Positions 26,390 to 34,347 of a DNA stretch of 64,000 nucleotides are shown here, in pieces; within the stretch, counting starts at the first letter, position 1, and the number at the start of each line of letters is the position of its first letter. The DNA is from Desulfosarcina ovata subsp. ovata (GTDB lineage Bacteria; Desulfobacterota; Desulfobacteria; Desulfobacterales; Desulfosarcinaceae): contig NZ_AP021879.1 in NCBI RefSeq assembly GCF_009689005.1, positions 3,224,001 to 3,288,000 of the forward strand, in the 5' to 3' direction. The position numbers and the translations under genes are program-made. Under the pieces are notes generated by a model. The model saw only the letters and a program-made list of their open reading frames with translations. It ran no database searches and was not told the DNA's origin.

Positions 26390-26953
26390 TTATGTTAGAT
26401 TGGTGAAGATCGCGTAGTCGATCAGTCCCGTCGCCTCGCCCTTTGCGAATGAGTTCTTCTTGGTCTTGTAGTGCACCCCACCAAACAGATTCTTCGTGGC
26501 TGGTGAGAATACGATGCCATAATAGGGGTCCAAAAAGATGAAGTTCGCCCCACTTGCGCCGAGACAGACAACGAAGTGCCCGTAACCGGTGTTCCACGCC
26601 ACACGGCAAATCGCGGGTTTACCTGCCGAACAGGTCTTCAGCTTCTCGTAGATCGGCCATGAGTCCGTGGCGTTGAGCGCTGGCCACTTCTTCTGCAATG
26701 CGTCCAACAGCACCCACCCAATCGTCCCGTCTGAACTCCACTCGTGCCACCGTTGGTCTGATCGGGTCGCCGACGTACCGCACCGCCCCATCTCCATCTT
26801 TCCGCACATAATTTGGATGAACCCGATGGCCACGTCGCGATTCATCGCATACTTCAGAAGCATCAGGATGCTGCTTGGACCACAATTGTTCAAGTCGTGC
26901 TGCCGATAGACTTGATATGTGTGACCGTCCAACGTCGTAGATTCCCACCCCAT
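26390..26953 (-). CDS. papain-like (C39-type) cysteine peptidase domain protein
   Basis: A 187-residue protein. NNCGPSSILMLLKYAMN contains the catalytic Cys in an N-C-G-P-S context, GYGHFVVCLGA the catalytic His, and FIFLDPYYG the Asp, the order and spacing of C39/papain-like peptidases. No signal peptide or membrane part is seen, and there is no ABC transporter, so it is not a bacteriocin-processing exporter. Start ATG at 26953 (MGWEST), with a GGAGGGG run about 8 nt upstream; ATG at 26971 is the alternative. It stands alone among mobile elements. It may be a peptidase or transglutaminase-like effector; substrate unknown. Confidence 0.7.
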   Translation of the reverse strand: MGWESTTLDGHTYQVYRQHDLNNCGPSSILMLLKYAMNRDVAIGFIQIMCGKMEMGRCGTSATRSDQRWHEWSSDGTIGWVLLDALQKKWPALNATDSWPIYEKLKTCSAGKPAICRVAWNTGYGHFVVCLGASGANFIFLDPYYGIVFSPATKNLFGGVHYKTKKNSFAKGEATGLIDYAIFTNLT

Positions 26954-27166
26954 CGGCTCGCCCCTCCGCATGTTGTTGTATGGACGAACCCTATCGAGAT
27001 TTGTCCTCGATTGCTATTATAGCGTGTCCAGAGTTCATTCCGGGAATCCTCCGACGCCTGAGTCGCGGGTGAAGGAGGATAGAGAGGATAAGAACTTGCT
27101 TTTTCCGCGATAAAGTATAGTGAGAAGCCCACTGTAAGTCAAGAGCAATATAAATACAATATGTTG

Positions 27167-27212
27167 TGTGATGCAAAATCCCAGGCATATCTAATCGGGA
27201 TGAACGTGGCAT
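27167..27212 (-). pseudogene. 5' remnant of a REP-associated tyrosine transposase gene
   Basis: Minus-strand frame starting MPRSSRLDMPGILHH, the characteristic N terminus of TnpA-REP/RAYT (IS200-like) proteins, which normally continue with an (I/V)xRGxxxxxxF stretch. Here the match stops after ~15 codons, so only a scar remains. Confidence 0.55.
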
Positions 27213-27317
27213 AGGATTCAGATTAGCAAATTATGTCATCCAAATACCCTGTACCTCTTTTATCACCGCAACACTCAATCCCATGGCATCACCTCAGATC
27301 AATTGAAATACCCGGCT

Positions 27318-28507
27318 GACCGGCCGGCACTGGTTCAGTTGAATAGGCAATTAATTAGTCATAATTTTGAATAGTTAAACATATTGTGCACTGAAAAGTA
27401 CTTCTGGAGTGGTCTCGCATTCGAGTACTCCTAAACTAACAGCGGGAACCTTTTTGGTCGTAAAGTGAACTCTGAGGAAGTTATGGACAACCCAATAAAC
27501 GTTCAACACGCGTTGAAGACCGGTTTCTGATTTTGCATATGTGTTTGTTTTTCTCCTATAGGCGGAACATTTTCGGCGCATTGCAGCATTGTTGGCTTCA
27601 ACGTGGTTGGCGTGTGTTTCCTTATCTGTAATATGGTTTGTGGTCTCAGGGTGTTGAGGACATGTTGTCTGGTATTTTGGTCTTTTGCGTCCTTTCTTAT
27701 GGGCTTGGGATCCTTTGTTTTTTACCCTGACGGTGACTCCTTTTTTCAACACTTTTCGAGGACGACCACGCATACCAGTTTGAAAAAGCTCGTGGCATAT
27801 TTCAAATAGAATTTTTCCATATCGACGTTCACCATCTGTCAGAAGGGTTATGTCTTCAGTTTGGTTGACAAGTTCCGCCAGGGTTTTGATTGCTTTTTCA
27901 AAAAGGGACCTGTCCTTTTTACCGCAGCTCATTTCCCAAATGAAACGGCTGGCTCTATCCATGAGGACAATAGTCCATCCGGAAGATTCTTCAGCAGGAA
28001 CATTTTTTTTGACTTTTGTATAAAATTCATCACCTTCGATGACTGACTGGATGAACGTATGCGCCATTGAATAGATAAATAAAGTACTATAAAGATAGGA
28101 AAATTTTCTTTCCCAGGCAAGAAGGGTGTTTTTAGCGATTTTAAAGATCCGGCAGGTGGCATTGAGTGACGTTCCCTCAGTTCGGGCGTTTAAGACCTCC
28201 CAAATTTTACTGACAGGCTTTCTGATATCTTGCAGGAATGTGTTTTTTGTTTCTGAGAATGAATATTTGCAGTCTTGACAAAGAAACATTTCCCTATCAC
28301 CGTTAGAAATTGTGCGATATACATAGTCATGTCGGATATTTTCAGACGAACAATTGGGACATTTGCATGTAAATAACAGCATAATCTACTCCTTCTCATC
28401 ATGGTTGGGGTAGATTACCGTACATTTTTTATCTTCTATTGTCCAGCTATTTTATGTATATTCTGGCACTTACAACACCTATTCAACTGAACCAGTGCCG
28501 ACCGGCC
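27318..28507 (-). mobile_element. IS1-like insertion sequence
   Basis: The element is 27326-28499 (1174 bp). Terminal inverted repeats begin GGCACTGGTTCAGTTGAATA at the left and are exactly inverted at the right (from 28499). GACCGGCC at 27318-27325 and 28500-28507 is the 8-bp target duplication. It carries one transposase gene. The next element (IS256-like) has its own duplication beginning 7 bp further on. Confidence 0.93.
27375..28382 (-). CDS. IS1-like transposase
   Basis: A 335-residue DDE transposase with an N-terminal zinc ribbon (CKCPNCSSENI...LCQDCKYSF), a helix-turn-helix (EGTSLNATCRIFKIAKNTLL), and a catalytic core with VIEGDEFYTKV, ITLLTDGERRYGK and, near the end, NHVEANNAAMRRKCSAYRRK carrying the Glu. 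In classical IS1 the two parts (InsA, InsB) are joined by frameshifting; here they are a single frame. GGAG stands upstream of the ATG. Intact. Confidence 0.88.
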   Translation of the reverse strand: MLLFTCKCPNCSSENIRHDYVYRTISNGDREMFLCQDCKYSFSETKNTFLQDIRKPVSKIWEVLNARTEGTSLNATCRIFKIAKNTLLAWERKFSYLYSTLFIYSMAHTFIQSVIEGDEFYTKVKKNVPAEESSGWTIVLMDRASRFIWEMSCGKKDRSLFEKAIKTLAELVNQTEDITLLTDGERRYGKILFEICHELFQTGMRGRPRKVLKKGVTVRVKNKGSQAHKKGRKRPKYQTTCPQHPETTNHITDKETHANHVEANNAAMRRKCSAYRRKTNTYAKSETGLQRVLNVYWVVHNFLRVHFTTKKVPAVSLGVLECETTPEVLFSAQYV

Positions 28508-28514
28508 GGTATAA

Positions 28515-29961
28515 GGATTAATCTGATTATATCGGATTTTGGGGAGGTCTCCGGTACCCACCCAAAGAAGCCGAAACGTACAAGTTTTGCAACCAGTTGT
28601 TGTGATATCTGAATTGGTTTAGCTGTTCCGCCGGACTTTTAAATCCATTGTGCAACTTAACCGTTCGAGGATTGTATGGTGAAAAATTATTGATGAGCGT
28701 CCATCCTCGAATACTCAACTGCGCTGCATCCATCGATCCATGAAAATATTGGGTACTGTACAGGTGGCGATCCATTCTTTGCATCAACCGGTCAACCATG
28801 TTACTGGTTCGGTGTGCTTTAGGATGATCGTAGGCAACACGATAGGCGGCAATGTTTTTCCGTAACTTCGTTATGGGATCTATGATAACGGATGGCACAG
28901 CATTCTTTTCGCACCATTCGTACAACCTTCTTATTCTTTGGGAAAACGATGCCTTACTTTCAGCGCGATAACACTCCCATAGCTTTGATGCGGCGTTTTC
29001 AAAAATATCTCGGTATTTCTTTTTGGCACGGTCACGAATTTTGATAAACACATGAAGAAAACAGCAAATGATAACTACTGCCGGGAAGAGGAATTGCCAC
29101 GCATTTCGGGTGGCTTTCCAGCCGTCCATATTCACGGTTTCCGGTGAATATTCCGGCTTTATACACTGGGCCTCTTGTTTGTACACTTGATACGCATCTG
29201 TTAACGCTTGTTCTCCGGCGTCTTTGGCAACGGCTGCACCGAGAATACAGCCATCACCAACTGTCGTGGCCACATACGTTTTTTCACCTAAAATTCGAGT
29301 ATGCTTTTCATCAGCGGCAAGATGTTCGGGAACATCTTGAGGATTTCGGACAGTTGTTCCGACAATGCTGTTTCGCCCGATAGATTGTTCGATTCGATAC
29401 CAATACATGGGATCTTTTCCGAAAACACGACTTATGGCCCAAAATGGTATGTCGAACTTTCTAAAAAACATTGCATCTTCGATTTCGTCAACAAATCCAA
29501 CGAGGTATGGCAGTACAAATGAAGGACGAATGGTGTAAGCAACACCGGATATTTTAATTCGACGGATCCATATGGATTGTTTTTTTGAGTAATAAAGATC
29601 CTTCATCCGATATCCATTTTCGATTTCAGCCGGGAATAATTCCGGAAACAGTTCGATCCTTTTGTTTACGGAAGTTCTGAAATCAACCGGGTTGAGTATG
29701 TTGCATTCATAATTGCCTTGAGAAAAGGGCAAACATATGATTCTGTTGTTTCGGTTAGCGGATCTTGTATCTGCTATTCCCATATAGTTAGAGACCTCCT
29801 TTGGCGGGATGTGTCTCTAACTATATAAAATTATTAGTAAAAAGTCTAGACTCAAATCTTCAATAATATCAACATGTTGTGTTTTTGTCGGGGGATAGGC
29901 CACTGTATGTTCGGCTTATTGGAATCAAACTCCCCAAAATCCGTTATAATCAGGGATTAAT
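28515..29961 (-). mobile_element. IS256-like insertion sequence
   Basis: The element is 28523-29953 (1431 bp). Ends read CTGATTATATCGGATTTTGG (left) and CTGATTATAACGGATTTTGG (right, minus strand), one mismatch. GGATTAAT at 28515-28522 and 29954-29961 is the 8-bp target duplication. The transposase stop codon lies inside the left terminal repeat. It inserted at the 3' end of a phage terminase fragment. Confidence 0.9.
28527..29783 (-). CDS. IS256/MULE-like transposase
   Basis: A 418-residue transposase. The DDE core has LAADEKHTRILGEKTYVATT (first Asp), VNMDGWKATRNAWQFLFPAV (second Asp, in the MDG-W context typical of IS256/MULE-type enzymes) and a C-terminal helical part with HGSMDAAQLSIRGWTLINNF. 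AAAGGAGGT lies 10 nt upstream of the ATG. The frame ends in the terminal repeat. Intact; exact IS group uncertain. Confidence 0.8.
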   Translation of the reverse strand: MGIADTRSANRNNRIICLPFSQGNYECNILNPVDFRTSVNKRIELFPELFPAEIENGYRMKDLYYSKKQSIWIRRIKISGVAYTIRPSFVLPYLVGFVDEIEDAMFFRKFDIPFWAISRVFGKDPMYWYRIEQSIGRNSIVGTTVRNPQDVPEHLAADEKHTRILGEKTYVATTVGDGCILGAAVAKDAGEQALTDAYQVYKQEAQCIKPEYSPETVNMDGWKATRNAWQFLFPAVVIICCFLHVFIKIRDRAKKKYRDIFENAASKLWECYRAESKASFSQRIRRLYEWCEKNAVPSVIIDPITKLRKNIAAYRVAYDHPKAHRTSNMVDRLMQRMDRHLYSTQYFHGSMDAAQLSIRGWTLINNFSPYNPRTVKLHNGFKSPAEQLNQFRYHNNWLQNLYVSASLGGYRRPPQNPI

Positions 29962-30731
29962 CGCCGGCGCCGCCTTTTTTACAGGTTTTGCCGGCCTGGC
30001 CTCCGGCCGCGACCAGTAACGCACTCCAATCACATCCGCCGCCACCAATGCGTAAACCGAGCAGTCCCAACCATGATTGGCATTGCCGTCCGGACAGTCC
30101 CACAGTCCGGTTTTCTCATCGATGTACTCCACAGTCAGCATGCGCAGCCAGATGTCGGTGGTCTCGGAATTGTAATGCCAGGCACCAGGGTCCGCTGGCG
30201 CAATCGCCAGCTTGCCGGCCAGGATGTTTTTGTAATCGTTGACGTCGGCTCGGCACAACTTCAGGCCACCGGGAATAGCCTTTTTCGTTCCGGGGAAGTA
30301 ATCCACCTGCGAAAAGGCAAACGGTTGGGCCATGCGCTGCTCACCCTTGAACGCCAAAAGATGCCCCCTGTGTGCCCGGACAAAGGTGTAGACATCGTCG
30401 GTGCGGTGGCCCATGGCATCCTGGACGGTCATGCGCACAAAATAGCGGTTCCCGTCAGCGTCCGTATAATCGGTGATCTCGTAGGGCTTCCATGGCAGCG
30501 CGGCGTAGTTGTTCATGAAATCCTTGGCCCCGGGATCACGCTTTGGGTCAGGACGCGGTGTTGCTCCGCCCATTCGCTGACCGGTATCGGCGGACGTTTG
30601 CGCATTGATCGCCGCTCGGCACGGTCGAACCGGAATGACCGGCGGCGCTTTTTTTTTCCGGCCGATATCCTGGGAATGAACCCGGGCGGGCACCATTTGG
30701 GCACCGGACTGTTGATTGACTGGATCAGCAT
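29954..30731 (-). pseudogene. phage terminase large subunit (GpA-like), internally deleted
   Basis: Two pieces of one GpA-type terminase in two frames. The N-terminal piece starts at ATG 30731 (AAGGAG 7 nt upstream) and reads to RPPIPVSEWAEQHRVLTQSV, the start of the ATPase domain. Past about 30545 the other frame carries the C-terminal nuclease part (FMNNYAALPWKPYE, VYTFVRAHRGHLLAFKG, GWDCSVYALVAADVIGV). The ATPase motifs between are gone. The last codons were also replaced: without the IS256-like element the frame would end ...INPYTGRSAGYFN; now it stops after AINP inside the IS. This marks a former prophage. Confidence 0.75.
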
Positions 30732-30754
30732 GGGGTTTTCTCCTTGTTTGCCGG

Positions 30755-30877
30755 TCACCATTTGATCAGTTGACCCTTGAAAGGCAGGCCGTGGTTTTTT
30801 TTGAAGAAAGCCAGCATGTCCTCCCACTGATGGCCGGCGCGTCGGAATCCGTCGGCGTAGGCGAACCGCGCTTTCAT
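30755..30877 (-). CDS. small phage-type protein or C-terminal fragment
   Basis: A 40-residue frame, MKARFAYADGFRRAGHQWED..., ending FKGQLIKW, 23 bp upstream of the terminase start. The frame stays open about 24 codons further upstream (LGWDYINRTRGG...) without a start codon, so it may be the tail of a longer lost gene. Small basic proteins next to terminase are usual in prophages; no function can be assigned. Confidence 0.45.
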   Translation of the reverse strand: MKARFAYADGFRRAGHQWEDMLAFFKKNHGLPFKGQLIKW

Positions 30878-30971
30878 TTGTTCGGGAATTCGGCGCCCCT
30901 CGAATCTGTCCCTGCCGCCCCTTGTCCTATTGATATAATCCCAACCTAATTTTCAATCATAACACAACCAT

Positions 30972-31006
30972 TAGGCGACCCCGTCACCACGACAGGTCGC
31001 CTTTTT
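30972..31006 (+). terminator. Intrinsic terminator
   Basis: AGGCGACC (30972-30979) pairs with GGTCGCCT (30994-31001), followed by TTTTTT. It stands just before the ribosome-binding site of the gene at 31033, so it ends transcription from further left or serves as a leader attenuator. Confidence 0.75.
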
Positions 31007-31032
31007 TATGTCCAAACGAAAGGAGATCCATC

Positions 31033-31323
31033 ATGCCAAAGTCAGTGGAGATCTGTCAGTTCGTCACCCGTACCATCAAACGCACCATTTGGAACATCCC
31101 CCGTATCCGCGACGGAAGCCGCTGGCGGAACATCGAAAACAGCCACCTGGTAGAAAATCCCCTCAGCTTTTTCAGTCATGATCGTTATGAAGAAGCCATT
31201 TTTCGGGCCAAACGAATAATGGAGAAACGTGGATGGAAAACCGAGCTTACGGACTTCAAAGAACTGTGTATCGAAAACCTGACTTACCAGCATTACCGGT
31301 TGAAGTGCTGGAAAAGTTCATAA
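31033..31323 (+). CDS. hypothetical protein of mobile region
   Basis: A 96-residue basic protein with a good Shine-Dalgarno (AAAGGAGA, 7 nt before ATG) and its own terminator after the stop. No domain recognised; it is rich in Arg/Lys and aromatic residues (RTIWNIPRIRDGSRWRNIEN) and lacks membrane segments. The neighbouring RadC-like gene points to a mobile element or prophage accessory gene. Confidence 0.55.
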   Translation: MPKSVEICQFVTRTIKRTIWNIPRIRDGSRWRNIENSHLVENPLSFFSHDRYEEAIFRAKRIMEKRGWKTELTDFKELCIENLTYQHYRLKCWKSS

Positions 31324-31341
31324 CCCATCTGAAACAAGCAT

Positions 31342-31383
31342 AGAGGGCAGTTGCTGGTTTTACCCGGCCGCTGCCCTCTTTGC
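31342..31383 (+). terminator. Intrinsic terminator
   Basis: AGAGGGCAG (31342-31350) pairs with CTGCCCTCT (31371-31379), with a short T run. Lies 19 bp after the gene at 31033-31323. Confidence 0.65.
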
Positions 31384-31399
31384 GTCTGGAGGCCTATCC

Positions 31400-31939
31400 G
31401 TGAAAGCAATCAAACCTTACGTCCAACTGAACCTGTTCACCGATTACATCGCTCGGCCGGCCAATAGGTTTGTTTCCATTTACCGAGTATCCCTTGTGAA
31501 AGACGCCACCGTCTCTTTCGGTGAAGCCATTATCAACAATGCTCAGAAGGCTCAGGCCGTGATCCAGGAACTCATCCGAACACGAGGACAGCCGGACCGA
31601 GAACAGTTTGTGGTGGCCCTGCTCAACGCCAAGAACGAGATGATCGGACTGAATATTGTATCCGTTGGTGGCCTTTCATCAGCATCTGTTTATCCCCGTG
31701 AAGTACTTAAGCCCGCCATCATTGCCAATTCTGCGGCATTGATTCTGGCTCACAATCACCCCTCCAACGATCTGGAACCATCCCCTGATGACATGAACAT
31801 CACCCGGAAAATCATCCAGGCCGCCGCTGTCATCGGCATCCAGGTCCACGAACACCTGATCATCAACATGGACGATGCTCGGTATTACAGTTTCGCCGAT
31901 CAGGGCATCATCGCCAGGATGTATTCCGAGATCGGTTAA
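31400..31939 (+). CDS. RadC-type JAB domain protein
   Basis: A 179-residue protein with the complete RadC/MPN (JAB) metal site: HNHPSNDLEPSPDD, where His-x-His and the distal Asp bind zinc, and an upstream Glu in the GLSSASVYPREVLKPA context. The N-terminal helix-hairpin-helix part of full RadC is missing, as is usual for copies on plasmids, phages and ICEs. It starts with GTG, TGGAGG 8 nt upstream. RadC proteins are no longer thought to be repair enzymes; a role in DNA exchange or in element maintenance is assumed. Confidence 0.85.
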   Translation: MKAIKPYVQLNLFTDYIARPANRFVSIYRVSLVKDATVSFGEAIINNAQKAQAVIQELIRTRGQPDREQFVVALLNAKNEMIGLNIVSVGGLSSASVYPREVLKPAIIANSAALILAHNHPSNDLEPSPDDMNITRKIIQAAAVIGIQVHEHLIINMDDARYYSFADQGIIARMYSEIG

Positions 31940-31962
31940 AATTTCCCCGCCGGCACCCCGCC

Positions 31963-32148
31963 TCAATATTTCCTTCGCAGATTATACGGATCATTTCTGT
32001 CCACCAACCTTGTGGTAAACGTTCTTCCATCCCGCTCGATTTTCGGTACCACGTCATCAATGCTGAGTTTTTTGCTTTCGTTGATCACACCGCCTTGATG
32101 TAGTTTGGGTTTAAATCCCTTCGGCCACTTCTTTTTTCGTTTTCCCAT
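31963..32148 (-). CDS. small basic hypothetical protein
   Basis: A 61-residue protein, MGKRKKKWPKGFKPKLHQGG..., with GGGGGTGA upstream of the ATG. Very basic N terminus, then a more regular KLSIDDVVPKIERDGRTFTT part. No domain recognised; the composition is coding-like and it lies tail to tail with the RadC-like gene. Confidence 0.5.
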   Translation of the reverse strand: MGKRKKKWPKGFKPKLHQGGVINESKKLSIDDVVPKIERDGRTFTTRLVDRNDPYNLRRKY

Positions 32149-32326
32149 TTTTCATTCACCCCCCTTGTGTATTGATTTGTAGGACTGGAGCACGGTTGTT
32201 TATGGCTGCCCGGGCTGTCCTACTTATTTGCGGGGTCAGATAAACTGGGAGCCTTCTATCATCCGGTGGGTGGTTTTCTGGTATCATTGGGTAGTGACAC
32301 CGGCATCATCGAACCTGGCGTACATC

Positions 32327-32482
32327 GGCGATTACTTAAAGGGTAAAATGGTCGGTAAAAAAGTGTTTATGCTCTATTATTTTGGTTGGTTATTGCGTAT
32401 TTTGAGCAAAAATAGTGGGAAATGCGAATTGAAAGAAAAAACATCTGGTCTTGCATAATGGGCGGTTTTGATGCGAACACGG
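32327..32482 (+). repeat. Dispersed repeat, copy 3
   Basis: Starts GGCGATTACTTAAAGGGTAA and includes TAGTGGGAAATGCGAATTG and, at the end, GGCGGTTTTGATGCGAACAC. The head and middle match copy 1 (24996), the tail matches copy 2 (25877). The rest of 32149-32731 holds no convincing gene. Confidence 0.65.
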
Positions 32483-32731
32483 TAATCAAGTGCCTTGCAT
32501 GATTCCTTTGAATTCCCTTGATTTTCATAAAAAAATATGTTGGTTGAGTTGGCAGTTCCGGATTGAGCATATCCCAAAAACCAAAAATGGATAATTTTTC
32601 GGCTCAGTGTCCACTTTTCACCCTTAATACGCCAATATGTGGATTTTTTTCCATTCAATAAGTGTGATACGTGGAAAATTTTCCACATATTGCCACCAAT
32701 AGGTTTTGTAAGAAACTAAGGTCTTAAGATT

Positions 32732-33388
32732 ATGATCGGTCAAGAAGACAAATTTGAACTGCCCCCTAAGATTGATCGTTATTTGGCAACTCTTTCCAAA
32801 TATTACGGCAAAGAAGGTCAAAAACAATTACAAGAAATAATAGTCAATTCAAAACCAAGGGTTCATGAAGGATGGAGCTATGATAATTGGAATGGTGGGA
32901 CATATGGGCATGCTCTTTATTTGGCGATTCCTGAATCAATCTATTTGAACGCTGTAAACGAAAAAGCCGAATTACAATCTGAAATCAGAGAGGGACTTAA
33001 TAAAATTCACGATATACAAAATGAATTTGTTGAAGAAGTTTTTTTTGAAATGGAGGTTCCAGAAGATCACGATTGGCGAAAAGATTCGGGCCTTTTAATC
33101 TCTCGTAGTAAAGTCATTCCAGACCCTGTTGCAAGCAGGATATGGGATAAAAAATGTTTTCGTGTTTTTCTCAGTCATAAAGCGGAAGTGAAAACGGAAA
33201 CTGCTGGACTTAAAGACAAATTGAAACTTTACGGCATTTCTTGCTTTGTGGCACATGAGGATATTGATCCTACAAGAGAGTGGCAAAATGAGATCGAAAA
33301 TGCCCTCCATACTATGGACTCATTTGTTGCATTATTAACTGATGGCTTTCATGATAGCCTTTGGACTGCTAAGGCAAAAATAGTGTAA
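32732..33388 (+). pseudogene. TIR-domain protein, truncated by transposon insertion
   Basis: The first 212 codons of a TIR-domain gene. Residues ~1-135 form an unrecognised N-terminal domain; from ~140 a TIR domain runs CFRVFLSHKAEVKTETAGLK, LKLYGISCFVAHEDIDPTRE and HTMDSFVALLTDGFHDSLWT, with the conserved FLSHK start and the D(I/D)xPTxEW segment. TIR proteins with such N-terminal domains are often NADase effectors of anti-phage systems. The homology stops exactly at 33367, the left end of the transposon; the last seven residues (AKAKIV and one before) are transposon sequence. The distal TIR part is not found on the other side. Confidence 0.75.
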
Positions 33389-33678
33389 CGCTTCCCGTTC
33401 TGTTTATTCAGGCCCCGTTTAAAAAATATCCCAAATATATTAATGCGTTAGTGATCATTGGCTGCCTTTAGGACGTTGCAAAATAATGTAACTTTTTCAT
33501 CGTATTTCAGGCCTTGAAGCATCTTATGCCGCTGCGCGTTAGCGGTTAATAGAGAAACGATGCAATAACAATCGACTTTACGAGAGTTAAAAAAAGTTAC
33601 GATGTGGGATTTAGATTAACAGGTCTTGGGAGAAAGCTGATTCGCCGCAGAGTGAGGGAAGAGATTGTTTTTTGGAGC

Positions 33679-34347
33679 CTACATGGGATGAAGATTGGCG
33701 AGAAAGTCGACCGCCAGATTTAAATCGACGAAGCTATGGCCCAGTTCTTTGGCCTTGTCGCGGCAATCCGTGCAAATTTCCTTGAATTTTCTCATATCGC
33801 CCCTGGTGGCCACATAAATCTGTTCGATGGCTTCAGATTCAAAATCCTTGTATTCCAGGATGAAATCCTCGACTACGATGGGATACAGAATCAAGGTTTT
33901 CAATCGGCTGAGGATATCCGGATGCTGGCTGGTCAAATATGTCCTCACCTTTGGCAGTCCGGCCAAAACGATGGGCACGTGCGCGTCCATGATTCGTTTC
34001 AGGTAGGGCCAAACCCTTTTTTCGATGTCATTGGCCTCGTCGATGATGATGTAATAATCGGTCAGATTGCGGATCAGCTTCAAATGATGGGGCGTGCGCC
34101 GATAAGTGGCCACCGCCTCGTAGTTCAACCCTTGAAGGATGGAGGCCAACATTTCATGCACATTGAAAAGCGACTCCACCCATACGCCTTGAAGTTTTTT
34201 GGGTTTGAGCAGTTCGAGGAAACGAGTTTTTCCGACACCATATTCGCCCTCGATCAATACGCTCTGTCCCCGGTAGATCCGGTTGTATACCGCGGATAGA
34301 TAGGAGACCCGGCGCTTATCGTTTATAAAACTTTGTTTTCGCTGCAT
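33679..34347 (-). CDS. TniB/TnsC-like AAA+ ATPase
   Basis: A 222-residue AAA+ protein with Walker A GEYGVGKTR (near residue 35), Walker B DYYIIIDEAND and a sensor region VPIVLAGLPKVRTYL, the usual plan of TniB, TnsC, IstB and ExeA-like ATPases that activate DDE transposases and mediate target choice. The start is set at ATG 34347 (MQRKQSFIND); an upstream TTG (34392) is less likely. It overlaps the transposase gene by 25 nt, so translation is coupled. Small size places it closer to TniB/MuB-type than to full TnsC. Confidence 0.78.
   Translation of the reverse strand: MQRKQSFINDKRRVSYLSAVYNRIYRGQSVLIEGEYGVGKTRFLELLKPKKLQGVWVESLFNVHEMLASILQGLNYEAVATYRRTPHHLKLIRNLTDYYIIIDEANDIEKRVWPYLKRIMDAHVPIVLAGLPKVRTYLTSQHPDILSRLKTLILYPIVVEDFILEYKDFESEAIEQIYVATRGDMRKFKEICTDCRDKAKELGHSFVDLNLAVDFLANLHPM

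Noticed and set aside
24996..32482. Dispersed repeats as integron attC sites
   Set aside because: No R-box/L-box core (RYYYAAC/GTTRRRY) symmetry and no integrase; kept only as an unclassified repeat.
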